This document shows positions 17,932-26,280 of a DNA stretch of 64,000 nt, one piece after another. The first letter of the stretch is position 1, and every line of letters starts with the position of its first letter. This DNA comes from CAWCBH01 sp963793785 (GTDB lineage Bacteria > Actinomycetota > Thermoleophilia > Solirubrobacterales > 70-9). The translations under genes were made by a program, and so were the position numbers. The notes under the pieces were generated by a model. The model was not told where the DNA came from. It saw only the letters and a program-made list of their open reading frames with translations, and did no database searches. The stretch lies in the NCBI GenBank assembly GCA_963793785.1, contig CAWCBH010000003.1, positions 1,984,001 to 2,048,000 on the forward strand, written 5' to 3'.

Positions 17932-17948
17932 GCGAACGTATGTTCGCA
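17931..17948 (-). promoter_or_regulatory. LexA-type SOS box at the HNH gene start
   Basis: TGCGAAC-GTAT-GTTCGCA is a perfect 7-bp inverted repeat with a 4-bp spacer. The core GAAC-GTAT-GTTC agrees with every position of the Gram-positive/actinobacterial LexA consensus CGAACRNRYGTTCG. It overlaps the GTG and first ATG of the HNH endonuclease frame, a position where repressor binding would block transcription. Confidence 0.75.
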
Positions 17949-17987
17949 CAGTGATCGGCCGTAATCGGCGCTATGGTCGCTGCGTAA

Positions 17988-18059
17988 TCCGGGGTGGTGT
18001 AGTTGGTAGCACTCCAGGTTTTGGTCCTGGCAGCGGGCGTTCAAATCGTCCCCCCGGAA
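17988..18059 (+). tRNA. tRNA-Gln (anticodon TTG)
   Basis: A 72-nt cloverleaf. The acceptor stem is TCCGGGG/CCCCGGA with discriminator A. The D arm is GTG...CAC with loop TAGTTGGTAG. The anticodon stem is CCAGG/CCTGG with loop TTTTGGT, giving anticodon TTG at positions 34-36. The T stem is GGGCG/CGTCC (one G-T pair) with loop TTCAAAT. CCA is not encoded. All stems pair. Confidence 0.96.
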
Positions 18060-18062
18060 CTG

Positions 18063-18725
18063 ATGCTGAGGCCGCGGAATCTGCTCCTCGGCGCCCTGAT
18101 GGCGCTCTTCGTCCCCGGAGCGCCGACGCTCGCCGACGGCGACCAGGCGCAACGACCCACCTTCGAGGGATCGATCTCGGCGATTCCGAAGCAGGTCAAG
18201 AGCCGGATGACCTCCTGGCGCCCCGGTTGCCCCGTCCAACTGCGCGACCTGCGACTGCTCCGGGTCACAACCTGGGGTTTCGACCGCCGCACCCATCGGG
18301 GGCGCCTGATCGTGCACGAAGACCACGCGCGGGGGATTCGGCACGTGATGCGGGTGCTGTACCGGCGCAAGTATCCGATCCGGCGGATGCGGCTGATCGA
18401 CGCCTACGGCTCCGACGACCGCCGCTCGATGGCGGCCGACAACAGCTCCGCATTCAACTGCCGCTTCGTCGCCGGCACGACGCGCTGGTCGATGCACGCC
18501 TACGGTCTCGCTATCGACCTCAACCCGGTCGAGAATCCCTACGTCGCCGGCGGCCACGTCTCCCCTCCCGCGGGCCGCCGCTACATCGACCGCTCAAGCC
18601 AGGCGCCGGGTGTGATCCACCGTCGTGGCTTCGTCGTCCGCGCCTTCCGGCGGATCGGCTGGGAATGGGGCGGCAACTGGAGCTACCCGGTCGACTACCA
18701 GCACTTCTCGGCGACCGGGACCTGA
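18063..18725 (+). CDS. M15-family (VanY-like) D-Ala-D-Ala carboxypeptidase, secreted
   Basis: From ATG 18063, four bases after the tRNA, the protein has 220 residues. The frame extends upstream but only across the tRNA. An N-terminal signal peptide (NLLLGALMALFVPGAPTLA) is followed by a Peptidase_M15_4 domain: YPIRRMRLIDAYGSDDRRSM, NSSAFNCRFVAGT, the zinc motif SMHAYGLAIDLNP (His and Asp), and the C-terminal DYQHF with the third ligand His. Such enzymes trim peptidoglycan stem peptides outside the membrane. It is convergent with pucR (4-bp gap). Confidence 0.88.
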   Translation: MLRPRNLLLGALMALFVPGAPTLADGDQAQRPTFEGSISAIPKQVKSRMTSWRPGCPVQLRDLRLLRVTTWGFDRRTHRGRLIVHEDHARGIRHVMRVLYRRKYPIRRMRLIDAYGSDDRRSMAADNSSAFNCRFVAGTTRWSMHAYGLAIDLNPVENPYVAGGHVSPPAGRRYIDRSSQAPGVIHRRGFVVRAFRRIGWEWGGNWSYPVDYQHFSATGT

Positions 18726-18729
18726 GGCG

Positions 18730-19971
18730 CTAGTCCCCGTTCCCGCGCCGCACCTGCCCCGCCTCCGCCCCCGGCTCATGGGCGGGGCCGCGCGGAGAGG
18801 CGATCCCCAGCACCCGCATCGCCTTCAGGCCGAGTCCAAGCTTCTCGCGCCCCTCGGTGGCGGCGACGTCGTGGCCGCATAGGTCCCTGGCGCGCTCCAG
18901 CCGGTAGCGAATCGTGTGGCGGTGGGTGAACAGCTGCTTGGCAGTTGCGGCGACGTTGCCGTCGTTGTCCAGGTAGGCCTCGATCGTCGCCACCAGCTCG
19001 GTCTCGTACTGCTCGTCGTAAGCGGCCAGGGGCTCGATCGTCTCGGCATAGAAGCTCTGCAGCTCGGCCGGGTCCTCGCTCATCGCTCCCAGCAACAGGC
19101 GATAGGCGCCGGTGTCCTCGAACGCCAGCAGCGAATGCCCCTCGGCCTCGCCGACGTTGACGGCCAGGCGGGCCTCGTTGCCGGCCCGGTAGAGGTCGAC
19201 CGGATCGGTCGCCCTGCGGCTGAGGCCGATCGTGATGTGGAAGCCCGGCAGCCCCACCGCCAGCTCCTGCTCCAGCACGGCCGCGGCGCGAGCCACGCGG
19301 TCGTCTTCGGCAGCGGGGACGATCACCGCGATCTCCGCCGTCTCCGCCGAGGCCGGCGCGGCCAGCGACCCCGCCGCGACCGAGCGCAGCGCCCGCACCG
19401 CCAGGGTCAGCACCCGGGCCCGCCAGTCGCCGTCCTGGGCGGCTCGTGGTGCCGCACGTAGGACGATCACGCCAGCTCCTTCGTCGAGGTCGGCGCCCAA
19501 TTCCTTCCCCCGGGCGACGATGTCTCCGCGATCTGTCACCTCGCGCCCGATCACCGCGGTGACGAACCCTGCCGCCGCCGCCTCGCTTTCCCATTCCGGT
19601 GAGCGGGCCCGCTCCAGCTCCAGGGCGAGCAGGGTGGCGACCATGCGCGCGATCGTCGGGTCCGGCTCCTCGGCGGCGCGGTAGCGCAGCTCACCGACCG
19701 CGGTACCGCCCACCCGAAGCTCCACCTCGACGACGCCCTCGCCGCCGGAGAGCAGCTTCTGCTCCTGCGCCGAGGAGGCCCCGGCGACCGCGAGGACGGC
19801 GCTGGAGCGGTCGATCAGGGCAACGCTGGCGGCGAGCACGCCGGCCGCCGCCCGCGCGACGGCAGGCAGTCCGGCGCCCGCTTCGACCGCCTCGGTGAGC
19901 CTGTCAAGAGACTCGGAATCTTCTCGTTTTGCAGCGCTTTCGCGCCGCTTTGCGCCCGCTGGCATCGGCAC
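18730..19971 (-). CDS. PucR/CdaR-family transcriptional regulator
   Basis: 413 residues from GTG 19971 (ATG 19965 is an equally possible start). There is an N-terminal sensor-like region, then a GGDEF-like/CdaR middle segment (FHITIGLSRRATDPVDLYRAGNEAR). The C-terminal HTH_30 domain typical of PucR reads YLDNDGNVAATAKQLFTHRHTIRYRLERARDL. Family members activate catabolic or purine/polyphenol genes in response to small ligands; the target here is unknown. It is the last gene of the long minus-strand run starting at 29400. Confidence 0.85.
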   Translation of the reverse strand: MPMPAGAKRRESAAKREDSESLDRLTEAVEAGAGLPAVARAAAGVLAASVALIDRSSAVLAVAGASSAQEQKLLSGGEGVVEVELRVGGTAVGELRYRAAEEPDPTIARMVATLLALELERARSPEWESEAAAAGFVTAVIGREVTDRGDIVARGKELGADLDEGAGVIVLRAAPRAAQDGDWRARVLTLAVRALRSVAAGSLAAPASAETAEIAVIVPAAEDDRVARAAAVLEQELAVGLPGFHITIGLSRRATDPVDLYRAGNEARLAVNVGEAEGHSLLAFEDTGAYRLLLGAMSEDPAELQSFYAETIEPLAAYDEQYETELVATIEAYLDNDGNVAATAKQLFTHRHTIRYRLERARDLCGHDVAATEGREKLGLGLKAMRVLGIASPRGPAHEPGAEAGQVRRGNGD

Positions 19972-19982
19972 ATTATGCGGCC

Positions 19983-20229
19983 TCAGCCCTGGCTGAACAG
20001 ATCGAGGATGTCGCTCCAGTAGTAGACGACCAGCAGCCCGGTGGCGACGCCGATCAAGACCAGGGCGACGAGCACGAACAGCGACAGGAAGCTCGCCGCC
20101 GCCTTCTCCCAGGCCCGTCCGTAGGAACCGAGCGACGGGACCAGGATCAGGGTCACGAACACCACCAGGCTGACCAGGCCGGCACCCCCGAAGAGGAGGT
20201 ACTCAGAGCCGATTTTCGCGAGCAGCACC
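19983..20229 (-). CDS. Small two-helix membrane protein
   Basis: About 82 residues from GTG 20229, which has GAGG four bases upstream; an ATG at 20237 is the alternative. It overlaps the end of the DedA-PAP2 gene by about 27 bp. Two hydrophobic helices (LFGGAGLVSLVVFVTLILV and FLSLFVLVALVLIGVATGLLVVYYW) flank a short loop. No known domain is recognised. It lies 11 bp before pucR and is probably co-transcribed with the DedA-PAP2 gene. Confidence 0.6.
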
Positions 20230-21702
20230 GGCCTCATTCTCGCGCAACTGCGTGACGACCAAGGCGATCGCCGCACAGCCCGCAAACGCCGCCGCCCCGA
20301 GCGCCCATCCGGCGCTGACGTCGCTGAGGTAATGGACGCCGAGATAGACCCGGGAGAGGCCGACTGCAGCCGCGACCACGATCGCCGTGGTGACGATCGC
20401 CGTTCCGCGGGCAAGGCCGCGCCGGAACCGCACCACGACCGTCGCGGCAAGCATCACGTAAAGCGTCGAGTACGCCGCGTGGCCGCTGGGGAACGCCGAT
20501 CCCTCCGTGTCGACGAGCCCTCCCGGGAGACGGTCGCGGTCGACCTCGGCCTTCAGCTCGTGGACGCCGAGGATCGTGATCAGCATCCCGACGACGAGGA
20601 CCCAGAGCTCCGGCCAGCGCCGGGCCGCGGCCATGGCGACGGCGCAGATCAGCGCCAGGGGCCAGGTCACCGCCGGTGACCCCAGCTCGGTGACGACCTT
20701 CGCGACATCGGTCAGCCAGTCCGTCCGCAGGTCGGCAACGACATCGAATGCGGTCTCGTCCCCCGGCGTGGCCCCCGGATCGCCACCGACGATCACCGTG
20801 TAGGAGACCAGCACGAAGACGCCGACGGCGAGCACCGCCATCACCGTCGTGAACTCGAGCCCGAAGCCGCCCCCGGGTGTGAGCCGATTCCATATGAAGC
20901 GCGCCTGGGGCTGGATCCGCCGTCCCAGCGGCGGCAGCCAGGCGGTCAGCCAGTGACGCTCCATCCACTTGACCGCCCGGACGCGGTTCTCGGGCACGCG
21001 CAGGAACCGGACGGCGAGGATGCTGCCGACGACGAGGCCGATCAGGGCGCCGAGGATCAGCAGCCCTCGCTCCGCGTATTCCGCCGCCTCGTCGATGCTG
21101 CGCGAGAACGCATAGCCGATCAACAGGTGGCCGATCGACCAGATCCCGGTGCCGAGGATGCTGTAGGGGACGAAGGCCCGGTAGCGCATCCCGGAGCTGC
21201 CGGCGACGAACGGCGCCAGCGCCCGCACCAGGCCGACGAAGCGCCCGATCAGGATCGTCTTGCCGCCGTGGCGGGCGAAGTATTCCTCGACCTTCTCGAA
21301 CCGCGCCTCGGTGATCCCGACCCGCGGCCCGTGCCGGAGCACGAATCCCCTCCCCAGCCGGCGGCCGATGAAGAAGCTGGTCGTGTCGCCCGCCCAGCAG
21401 GAGAACCAGGCGATCCCCATCAACAGGTAGATGTCGATCACGCCCTGCCCGGCGACGGCGCCACCCAGGTACATGACGGTCTCGCCGGGAACGATCAGGC
21501 CGACGAAGGCACCGGTCTCGAGGAAGCCGAAGGCGCCGACGAGGAGATAGGTCCACCTCCCGAGCGCCTCCGAGATGTCGTTGAGCAGCCCCTGCAGGTC
21601 CTCGGTCGGAACGGCACGGCTGATCAGGTAGTAGCCGGCCGCGACCGCGACCACGATCAGCGCCAGCCGGATCCGCTTGCCGCGGCCCTCCGGCAGCTTC
21701 AC
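20203..21702 (-). CDS. DedA-family membrane protein fused to a PAP2 phosphatase
   Basis: GTG 21702 overlaps the ispE stop (GTGA) and gives 499 residues. The N-terminal half is a DedA/VTT domain: FGFLETGAFVGLIVPGETVMYLGG, SFFIGRRLGRGF and IGRFVGLVRALAPFVAGSSGM. The C-terminal half is a PAP2 phosphatase with KAEVDRDRLPGG, PSGHAAYSTLY and SRVYLGVHYLSDV, so the PSGH and SRxxxxxHxxxD catalytic motifs are complete. DedA proteins move undecaprenyl phosphate or phospholipids across the membrane and PAP2 enzymes dephosphorylate undecaprenyl pyrophosphate or lipids. A lipid-carrier recycling role is therefore plausible, and fits with ispE upstream. Confidence 0.9.
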   Translation of the reverse strand: MKLPEGRGKRIRLALIVVAVAAGYYLISRAVPTEDLQGLLNDISEALGRWTYLLVGAFGFLETGAFVGLIVPGETVMYLGGAVAGQGVIDIYLLMGIAWFSCWAGDTTSFFIGRRLGRGFVLRHGPRVGITEARFEKVEEYFARHGGKTILIGRFVGLVRALAPFVAGSSGMRYRAFVPYSILGTGIWSIGHLLIGYAFSRSIDEAAEYAERGLLILGALIGLVVGSILAVRFLRVPENRVRAVKWMERHWLTAWLPPLGRRIQPQARFIWNRLTPGGGFGLEFTTVMAVLAVGVFVLVSYTVIVGGDPGATPGDETAFDVVADLRTDWLTDVAKVVTELGSPAVTWPLALICAVAMAAARRWPELWVLVVGMLITILGVHELKAEVDRDRLPGGLVDTEGSAFPSGHAAYSTLYVMLAATVVVRFRRGLARGTAIVTTAIVVAAAVGLSRVYLGVHYLSDVSAGWALGAAAFAGCAAIALVVTQLRENEAGAARENRL

Positions 21703-22529
21703 CGCGGCACCCCCGGCGAGCAGGCGATCGCCCCCGGCCATTCGACCTGCGCCGCCGCCTCTCGTGCCGCCTCGATGTGCTCGAAGAGTCCGAAGGCGGT
21801 CGGCCCCGAGCCGGTGATCAGGGCCGTCGCCGCGCCCGCCTCCTCCAGCGCCTCGATCGCGGCGCCGATCTCGGGGCGCAGCGAGCGGGCCGCGGGCTCG
21901 AGGTCGTTGCGAAGAGCTTCGGTGTAGTCGAGCGGGCTGGCGCCGGACCCGGCCGCCTCCCGCAGGCGCTGGGCGAGACCGTCCAGCTCCGCCCGGTCGC
22001 GACCGAGGCCAAGCCGGTCGGCCTCCGCGAAGACCTCGGCGGTGGAGAGCCCGTCGCGGCCCGGGAGGAGGACGACCGCATGCTCCCCAGGGTCCGGAAG
22101 CCGCTCGACGATCTCCCCGGCGCCGCGGACGAGAGCGAAGCCCGGCTGCAGCTGGGAGGCGACGTCGGCGCCGATCGCGGCGGCGGCGGCGTCGAGCGAA
22201 TCGACCTCGTCCCCGGCCAGGCGCAGAACGGCGGCGGCGTCGGCGCTGCCGCCTCCCAGTCCGGCGGCGACCGGGATCCGCTTCTCGATCTCGACCCGCA
22301 GGGGCGGACGGTCCCAACCGCGCTCGCGCAGCGCCGCCAAGGCCCGGGCCGCCAGGTTGACGCCGTCGACCTCGGGGCACCGCACCTCGTCGTGGTCCGC
22401 CTCGCTGACCTCGATCCGGTCGGCGAGGTCGAGCGGCTCGAACAGCGAGCAGAGCTCGTGCAGGCCGTCGGCGCGCCGGCCGCCCAGATAGAGGCAGAGG
22501 TTGAGCTTCGCCGGGGCCAGGGTCCGCAA
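21699..22529 (-). CDS. ispE: 4-diphosphocytidyl-2-C-methyl-D-erythritol kinase
   Basis: A GHMP kinase of the MEP isoprenoid pathway. 276 residues start at TTG 22529, so that the product begins with the family-typical LAPAKLNLCLYLGGRRADGLHEL. The ATP loop PVAAGLGGGSADAAAVLRL (about 92-110) and the C-terminal ITGSGPTAFGLF motif are intact. It sits two bases after ksgA; the ksgA-ispE pairing is widespread. Its stop overlaps the DedA-PAP2 start. Confidence 0.95.
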   Translation of the reverse strand: MRTLAPAKLNLCLYLGGRRADGLHELCSLFEPLDLADRIEVSEADHDEVRCPEVDGVNLAARALAALRERGWDRPPLRVEIEKRIPVAAGLGGGSADAAAVLRLAGDEVDSLDAAAAAIGADVASQLQPGFALVRGAGEIVERLPDPGEHAVVLLPGRDGLSTAEVFAEADRLGLGRDRAELDGLAQRLREAAGSGASPLDYTEALRNDLEPAARSLRPEIGAAIEALEEAGAATALITGSGPTAFGLFEHIEAAREAAAQVEWPGAIACSPGVPR

Positions 22530-22531
22530 GG

Positions 22532-23350
22532 TCAGTCCGCAGTCTGAAGGCCGTGGCTCTCGGCTTCCAGCATCGATCCGAGGGCAAGGAAATGCGCCGG
22601 CGCCAGCGTCTCGGCGCGGGCGTCCGCGGGCAGGCCCAGCTCGCCGAGGGCTTCGCGGACCGCCTGCAGCCGTCCCGGCTGGGCCAGCTCCAGCGACCGT
22701 GCCAGCGACTTGCGGCGATGCGCGAACCCCTCCCTGACCAGTCGCCAGGTGAACGGATCGGCGGCCGCCGCGGTACGGCGCAGCCCGATCAGCGCCGACT
22801 CGACCCGCGGCCGCGGCTTGAACACCGCCGGGTCGACCTTGCGCAGCAGCCGCACCTCGGCGGCGATCTGGGCCAGCACGCTCGGACCCCCGTAGAGGCG
22901 GGAGCCCGGCTGGGCTCGGAGCCGGTCGGCGATCTCCCGCTGGACCATCAGCGTCCAGCTACCCAACCCGGGAAGCTCGGCGATCGTGCGCAGGATCATC
23001 GGAGTCGCGATCGAGTAGGGCAGATTGGACACCATCGCCTCCGGGGGCGGGCGCAGATCGGCGAGCTCGAGCCGCATCGCGTCCTCCCAGTGGAGGCTGA
23101 CGTTCGCCAGCCTCGAAACGTCGGTCAGGCGTTCGCGGAGACGGGAATCGATCTCCACCGCGTGCACATGCGCGGCGCAGGCGGCGAGCCGCTCGGTCAG
23201 CGCTCCCTCCCCGGCGCCGATCTCGAGGACGACGCTGTCGGAGCCGACGGCCGACTCGGCGACGATCGCATCGAGCAGGTTGGGGTCGGCGAGAAAGTTC
23301 TGGCCCAGCCTCACCACTTCACCACCGCAATACCCGCCGCGCGTTCGCAT
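22532..23350 (-). CDS. ksgA: 16S rRNA (adenine(1518/1519)-N6) dimethyltransferase
   Basis: Dimethylates two adenines in 16S helix 45 late in small-subunit assembly. Core motifs are RLGQNFLADPNLL, the SAM loop VVLEIGAGEGALTERLA, VHAVEIDSRL, and the catalytic SNLPYSIATPM. ATG 23350 gives 272 residues but overlaps tatD by 32 bp. GTG 23317, one base after the tatD stop, is the alternative start and would leave only four residues before GQNFL, so I keep the ATG. Confidence 0.93.
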   Translation of the reverse strand: MRTRGGYCGGEVVRLGQNFLADPNLLDAIVAESAVGSDSVVLEIGAGEGALTERLAACAAHVHAVEIDSRLRERLTDVSRLANVSLHWEDAMRLELADLRPPPEAMVSNLPYSIATPMILRTIAELPGLGSWTLMVQREIADRLRAQPGSRLYGGPSVLAQIAAEVRLLRKVDPAVFKPRPRVESALIGLRRTAAAADPFTWRLVREGFAHRRKSLARSLELAQPGRLQAVREALGELGLPADARAETLAPAHFLALGSMLEAESHGLQTAD

Positions 23351-24086
23351 CGACGCATCGCTCCAGCTCGGCGAGCTCCACGCCCCGTTCCTGTGCCAGC
23401 GTCGTCGCGGTGATGACGACGTGGGCGGGCTGGTTCGGCTTGCCCCGCATCGGCTGCGGCGAGAGGAACGGGGAGTCGGTCTCGACCAGGAGCAGCTCCT
23501 CGGGCACTGCTGCCGCAGCGGCTCGCAGGCGGTCGGCCTTCGGATAGGTGACGTTGCCGGCGAAGGAGCAATACCAACCCCGCTCGGCCGCGTCGCCGAC
23601 GCGCTCGGGGGCAGAGAAGCAGTGCAGGATCACCTCGGCCCCGTCCGCGCGCTCCTCCAGGGTCGAGAACACCTCGTCGACGGCCTCCGTGGACCCCTCA
23701 GGGTCTCGGACGTGGATCACGATCGGCAGCCCGGTCTCGCGGGCGACCTCGATCTGCGCCGCGAAGGCCCGGCGCTGGTCGGCGCGTGGTGCCCGGTCGC
23801 GGTAGAAGTCGAGCCCGGTCTCGCCGATCGCGCGCACCTCTTCCTGGCCGGCCAGGCGGGAAAGGGACGCCGCGGCGCCGGCGTCGAAGCCGGCCGCCGA
23901 GCTCGGATGCCGCCCGACGCTGGCGAACACCTCCTCGTGGCGCCGCGCCGCGGCGATCGCCTCCTCGTTGCCGGCTTCGTCGAGCCCGACGGTGAGGATC
24001 CGCGCCACCCCGGCCTCGCGCGCGGCCTCGACCAGCGCTTCGTCATCGGGGTCGCAGACGGCCAGATGAGCGTGCGTGTCGACCAC
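23319..24086 (-). CDS. TatD-family metal-dependent hydrolase (DNase)
   Basis: A 255-residue TIM-barrel amidohydrolase starting at GTG 24086. Metal-site motifs are VDTHAHL, the Glu in AIGETGLDFYRD, IVIHVRD, ILHCFSA and the final VETDSPFLSPQ. TatD proteins are 3'-5' deoxyribonucleases involved in DNA repair or clearance. It abuts metG with no spacer (metG-tatD-ksgA is a classic order). Confidence 0.92.
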   Translation of the reverse strand: MVDTHAHLAVCDPDDEALVEAAREAGVARILTVGLDEAGNEEAIAAARRHEEVFASVGRHPSSAAGFDAGAAASLSRLAGQEEVRAIGETGLDFYRDRAPRADQRRAFAAQIEVARETGLPIVIHVRDPEGSTEAVDEVFSTLEERADGAEVILHCFSAPERVGDAAERGWYCSFAGNVTYPKADRLRAAAAAVPEELLLVETDSPFLSPQPMRGKPNQPAHVVITATTLAQERGVELAELERCVDANARRVLRW

Positions 24087-25589
24087 CTACGCGGGCTCGG
24101 GAACCTTCGGGAACAACGGCGGCAGCCGCTCGACCGACTGGCCCCCTCCCCGCGACCCCAGCTCGGCGAGAGCGCGGTTCTCTTCCCCCAGCGCGTCCAG
24201 CAGTCGCTCCGCGGTCGCCGGCAGATACGGAGCCAGCAACAGGGTCGTCACCCGGACGCCTTCGGCGAGGTTGTAGAGCACCTGATCAAGGCGCTCGTCT
24301 CCCGCCGCCTCCTTGGCCAGGTCCCAGGGCCGGGTCTCCTCGACGTAGCGGTTCAGCCGCCGCACCTGCTTCCAGATCTCGTCCAGCGCCTGGCTGACCT
24401 GGGCGTCGTCGAGCAGCGCCCGCACGCGATCCACCAAGCCTTCGAAGTCGACGGCCAGGGCCGGGTCGACCGCCGCCTCGGGGACGCGCGCATCGCGATA
24501 TCGATCGATCATCGCCAGGGTGCGGCTGGCGAGGTTGCCGTAGTCGTTGGCCAGCTCGGTCTCATAGCGGGTCTCGAAACCGGCGGCGGAGACCGAGCCG
24601 TCCTGGCCGAAGCTGACCTCCCGGAAGCAATAGAAGCGCAGCGCATCGGCGCCGAAGCGCTCGATCACCTCGAAGGGGTCGAGAACGTTGCCGAGCGACT
24701 TCGACATCTTGTGCTCGCCCATCAGCAGGTAGCCGTGGATGTACATCCGCCGCGGCGGCTCCAGCCCGGCGGCGAGCAGGAAGGCCGGCCAGTAGACGGC
24801 GTGGAACTTGAGGATGTCCTTGGCGAGGATGTGGAAGGCGGGCCAGAAGCGCGGTGTCAGATCCTCGCCGTCGCGGGCGTAGCTGAGCGCGGTGTAGTAG
24901 TTGAGCAGGGCGTCGAACCAGACGTAGATCACCTGCTCGGGGTCCCAGGGCACGGGAACCCCCCACTTCAGGTTCGGGCGCGAGAGGGAGACGTCCTGGA
25001 GCCCCTGGCGGATGAAGGCCAGCGCCTCGTTGCGGCGGAAGTCCGGGGTGACGAACTCCGGGCGCTCCTCGTAGAGGCGCTCCAGCGGCTCCTGGAAGTC
25101 GGAGAGGCGGAAGAACCAGTTCTGCTGCTGCTCGCGGGTCAGCTCGATCTTGTGGATCGGGCAGGTGTTGCCCTCGCCGAGCTCGGACTCGGTCTTGAAG
25201 TCGGCGCAGCGGGGGCAGTACCAGCCCTCGTAGGTGCCCTCGTAGACGTGGCCGTTGTCGTGCACCCGCTGGACCACCTCCTGGACCCGCTTCATGTGCC
25301 CCTCGTCGGTGGTGCGGATGAAGAAGTCGTTCGAGGCGCCGACCTTGGCCGCCATCTCCTTGAAGCGGGGCGCAAGGCGGTCGCCGAGCTCGCGCGGCGT
25401 CACCCCTTCCCGTTCGGCCTGCTGGGCGACCGGCTCGCCGAACTCGTCGGTGCCGGTGAGGAAGAAGACGTCCTCGCCGCGCTGGCGCATGTGACGGGCG
25501 AGCACGTCGGCCGCCATCGTCGAGTAGGCGTGCCCGAGGTGGGGCTCGCCGTTGACGTAGTAGATCGGCGTCGTGACGTAGTAGCTCAC
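24087..25589 (-). CDS. metG: Methionyl-tRNA synthetase
   Basis: Charges tRNA-Met. The 500 residues show the HIGH box as PHLGHAYS (residues 16-23), a one-knuckle zinc site CPRCADFK...CPIHK, and the KMSKS box HKMSKSLGN (about 295). The anticodon-binding helical domain follows (LNRYVEETRPWDLAKE). The C-terminal EMAP/Trbp dimerisation domain is absent, as in the shorter forms. The start at ATG 25589 (MSYYVTTPIYYVNGEP) fits the family. It lies 29 bp after a SnoaL-like gene. Confidence 0.97.
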   Translation of the reverse strand: MSYYVTTPIYYVNGEPHLGHAYSTMAADVLARHMRQRGEDVFFLTGTDEFGEPVAQQAEREGVTPRELGDRLAPRFKEMAAKVGASNDFFIRTTDEGHMKRVQEVVQRVHDNGHVYEGTYEGWYCPRCADFKTESELGEGNTCPIHKIELTREQQQNWFFRLSDFQEPLERLYEERPEFVTPDFRRNEALAFIRQGLQDVSLSRPNLKWGVPVPWDPEQVIYVWFDALLNYYTALSYARDGEDLTPRFWPAFHILAKDILKFHAVYWPAFLLAAGLEPPRRMYIHGYLLMGEHKMSKSLGNVLDPFEVIERFGADALRFYCFREVSFGQDGSVSAAGFETRYETELANDYGNLASRTLAMIDRYRDARVPEAAVDPALAVDFEGLVDRVRALLDDAQVSQALDEIWKQVRRLNRYVEETRPWDLAKEAAGDERLDQVLYNLAEGVRVTTLLLAPYLPATAERLLDALGEENRALAELGSRGGGQSVERLPPLFPKVPEPA

Positions 25590-25618
25590 GGCGCGAGCAT
25601 AGGCGCTGACGCCCGCGC

Positions 25619-26011
25619 CTAGGCTTCGGCGGCGGCGAACGCCTCGTCGCGGTCGAGGAAGACCTCGAAGCGGCTGATCCGCTCGCCGGAGAACTCGAAG
25701 ATCGACCAGAAATCCTGATCGACGACGACACCGCTCCCGCGCCCGACCGCGTGCACGTGGGCGCCGGCGACCACCCGCTCGCCAATCTCGACGATCTCGG
25801 TCAGCTCGCGCTCGAAGCTCTCGAAGGTCTCGTCCAGGGCGGCGAGGTAGGCCCGGTTGCCTTCGAGTCCCCGATACACCCCACCCTCGAGCCCGACCAG
25901 GCGGGTATGGATCTCGACGTCAGGGTCGAGCAGACGCTCGCCCGCATCCAGGTCGCCCTGGTTCGCGGCCTCGTTCGCTGCCCGGACCACCTCGACGCGG
26001 CTCGGTGGCAT
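25619..26011 (-). CDS. SnoaL-like / NTF2-fold protein (first copy)
   Basis: From ATG 26011 the product has 130 residues. It shows the NTF2-like pattern: an initial helix (VEVVRAANEAANQGDLDAG), LLDPDVEIHTRL, GVYRGLEGNRAYLAAL, and C-terminal strands FWSIFEFSGERISRFEVFLDRDEA. These proteins are small hydrolases/isomerases or ligand-binding folds with no fixed function. A related copy lies at 27177-27611, on the other side of the ATP-grasp gene. 11 bp separate it from the gene upstream. Confidence 0.75.
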   Translation of the reverse strand: MPPSRVEVVRAANEAANQGDLDAGERLLDPDVEIHTRLVGLEGGVYRGLEGNRAYLAALDETFESFERELTEIVEIGERVVAGAHVHAVGRGSGVVVDQDFWSIFEFSGERISRFEVFLDRDEAFAAAEA

Positions 26012-26022
26012 TTGCCGGTCCG

Positions 26023-26265
26023 TTACTGCTCGCGCTTGCGCTTCGGGACTCCGGCCGCCGCTGCCAACGCGTCCTCGACCTCGGCCAGGATCGCCCGCTC
26101 CGAGCGCGAGGCGACCAGCGGCTCGGCGATCCCCTCGACGTGGACGTAGGTGCGCCGTCCGTCGCCACGATCGGCCGCCGGCAGCGGCACCAGCGCGAAG
26201 ACGCGGTCGGCGCGGACGAACCGCCCGTATCCAAGCGCCACCATGCGGGGCTCCCGCTTCGCCAT
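26023..26265 (-). CDS. Small protein resembling RemA/DUF370
   Basis: 80 residues from ATG 26265. The segment MVALGYGRFVRADRVFALVPL followed by GDGRRTYVHVEGIAEPLVAS resembles the layout of RemA/DUF370 proteins (small DNA-binding regulators) in having a GxGxxVxAxRxxAxV stretch and a GRRTxxxx segment. The resemblance is by eye and modest. The C-terminal end is Lys/Arg-rich. It lies between the ATP-grasp and first SnoaL-like genes. A regulatory role is only a possibility. Confidence 0.5.
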   Translation of the reverse strand: MAKREPRMVALGYGRFVRADRVFALVPLPAADRGDGRRTYVHVEGIAEPLVASRSERAILAEVEDALAAAAGVPKRKREQ

Positions 26266-26280
26266 CGTCGGGTACAGACG

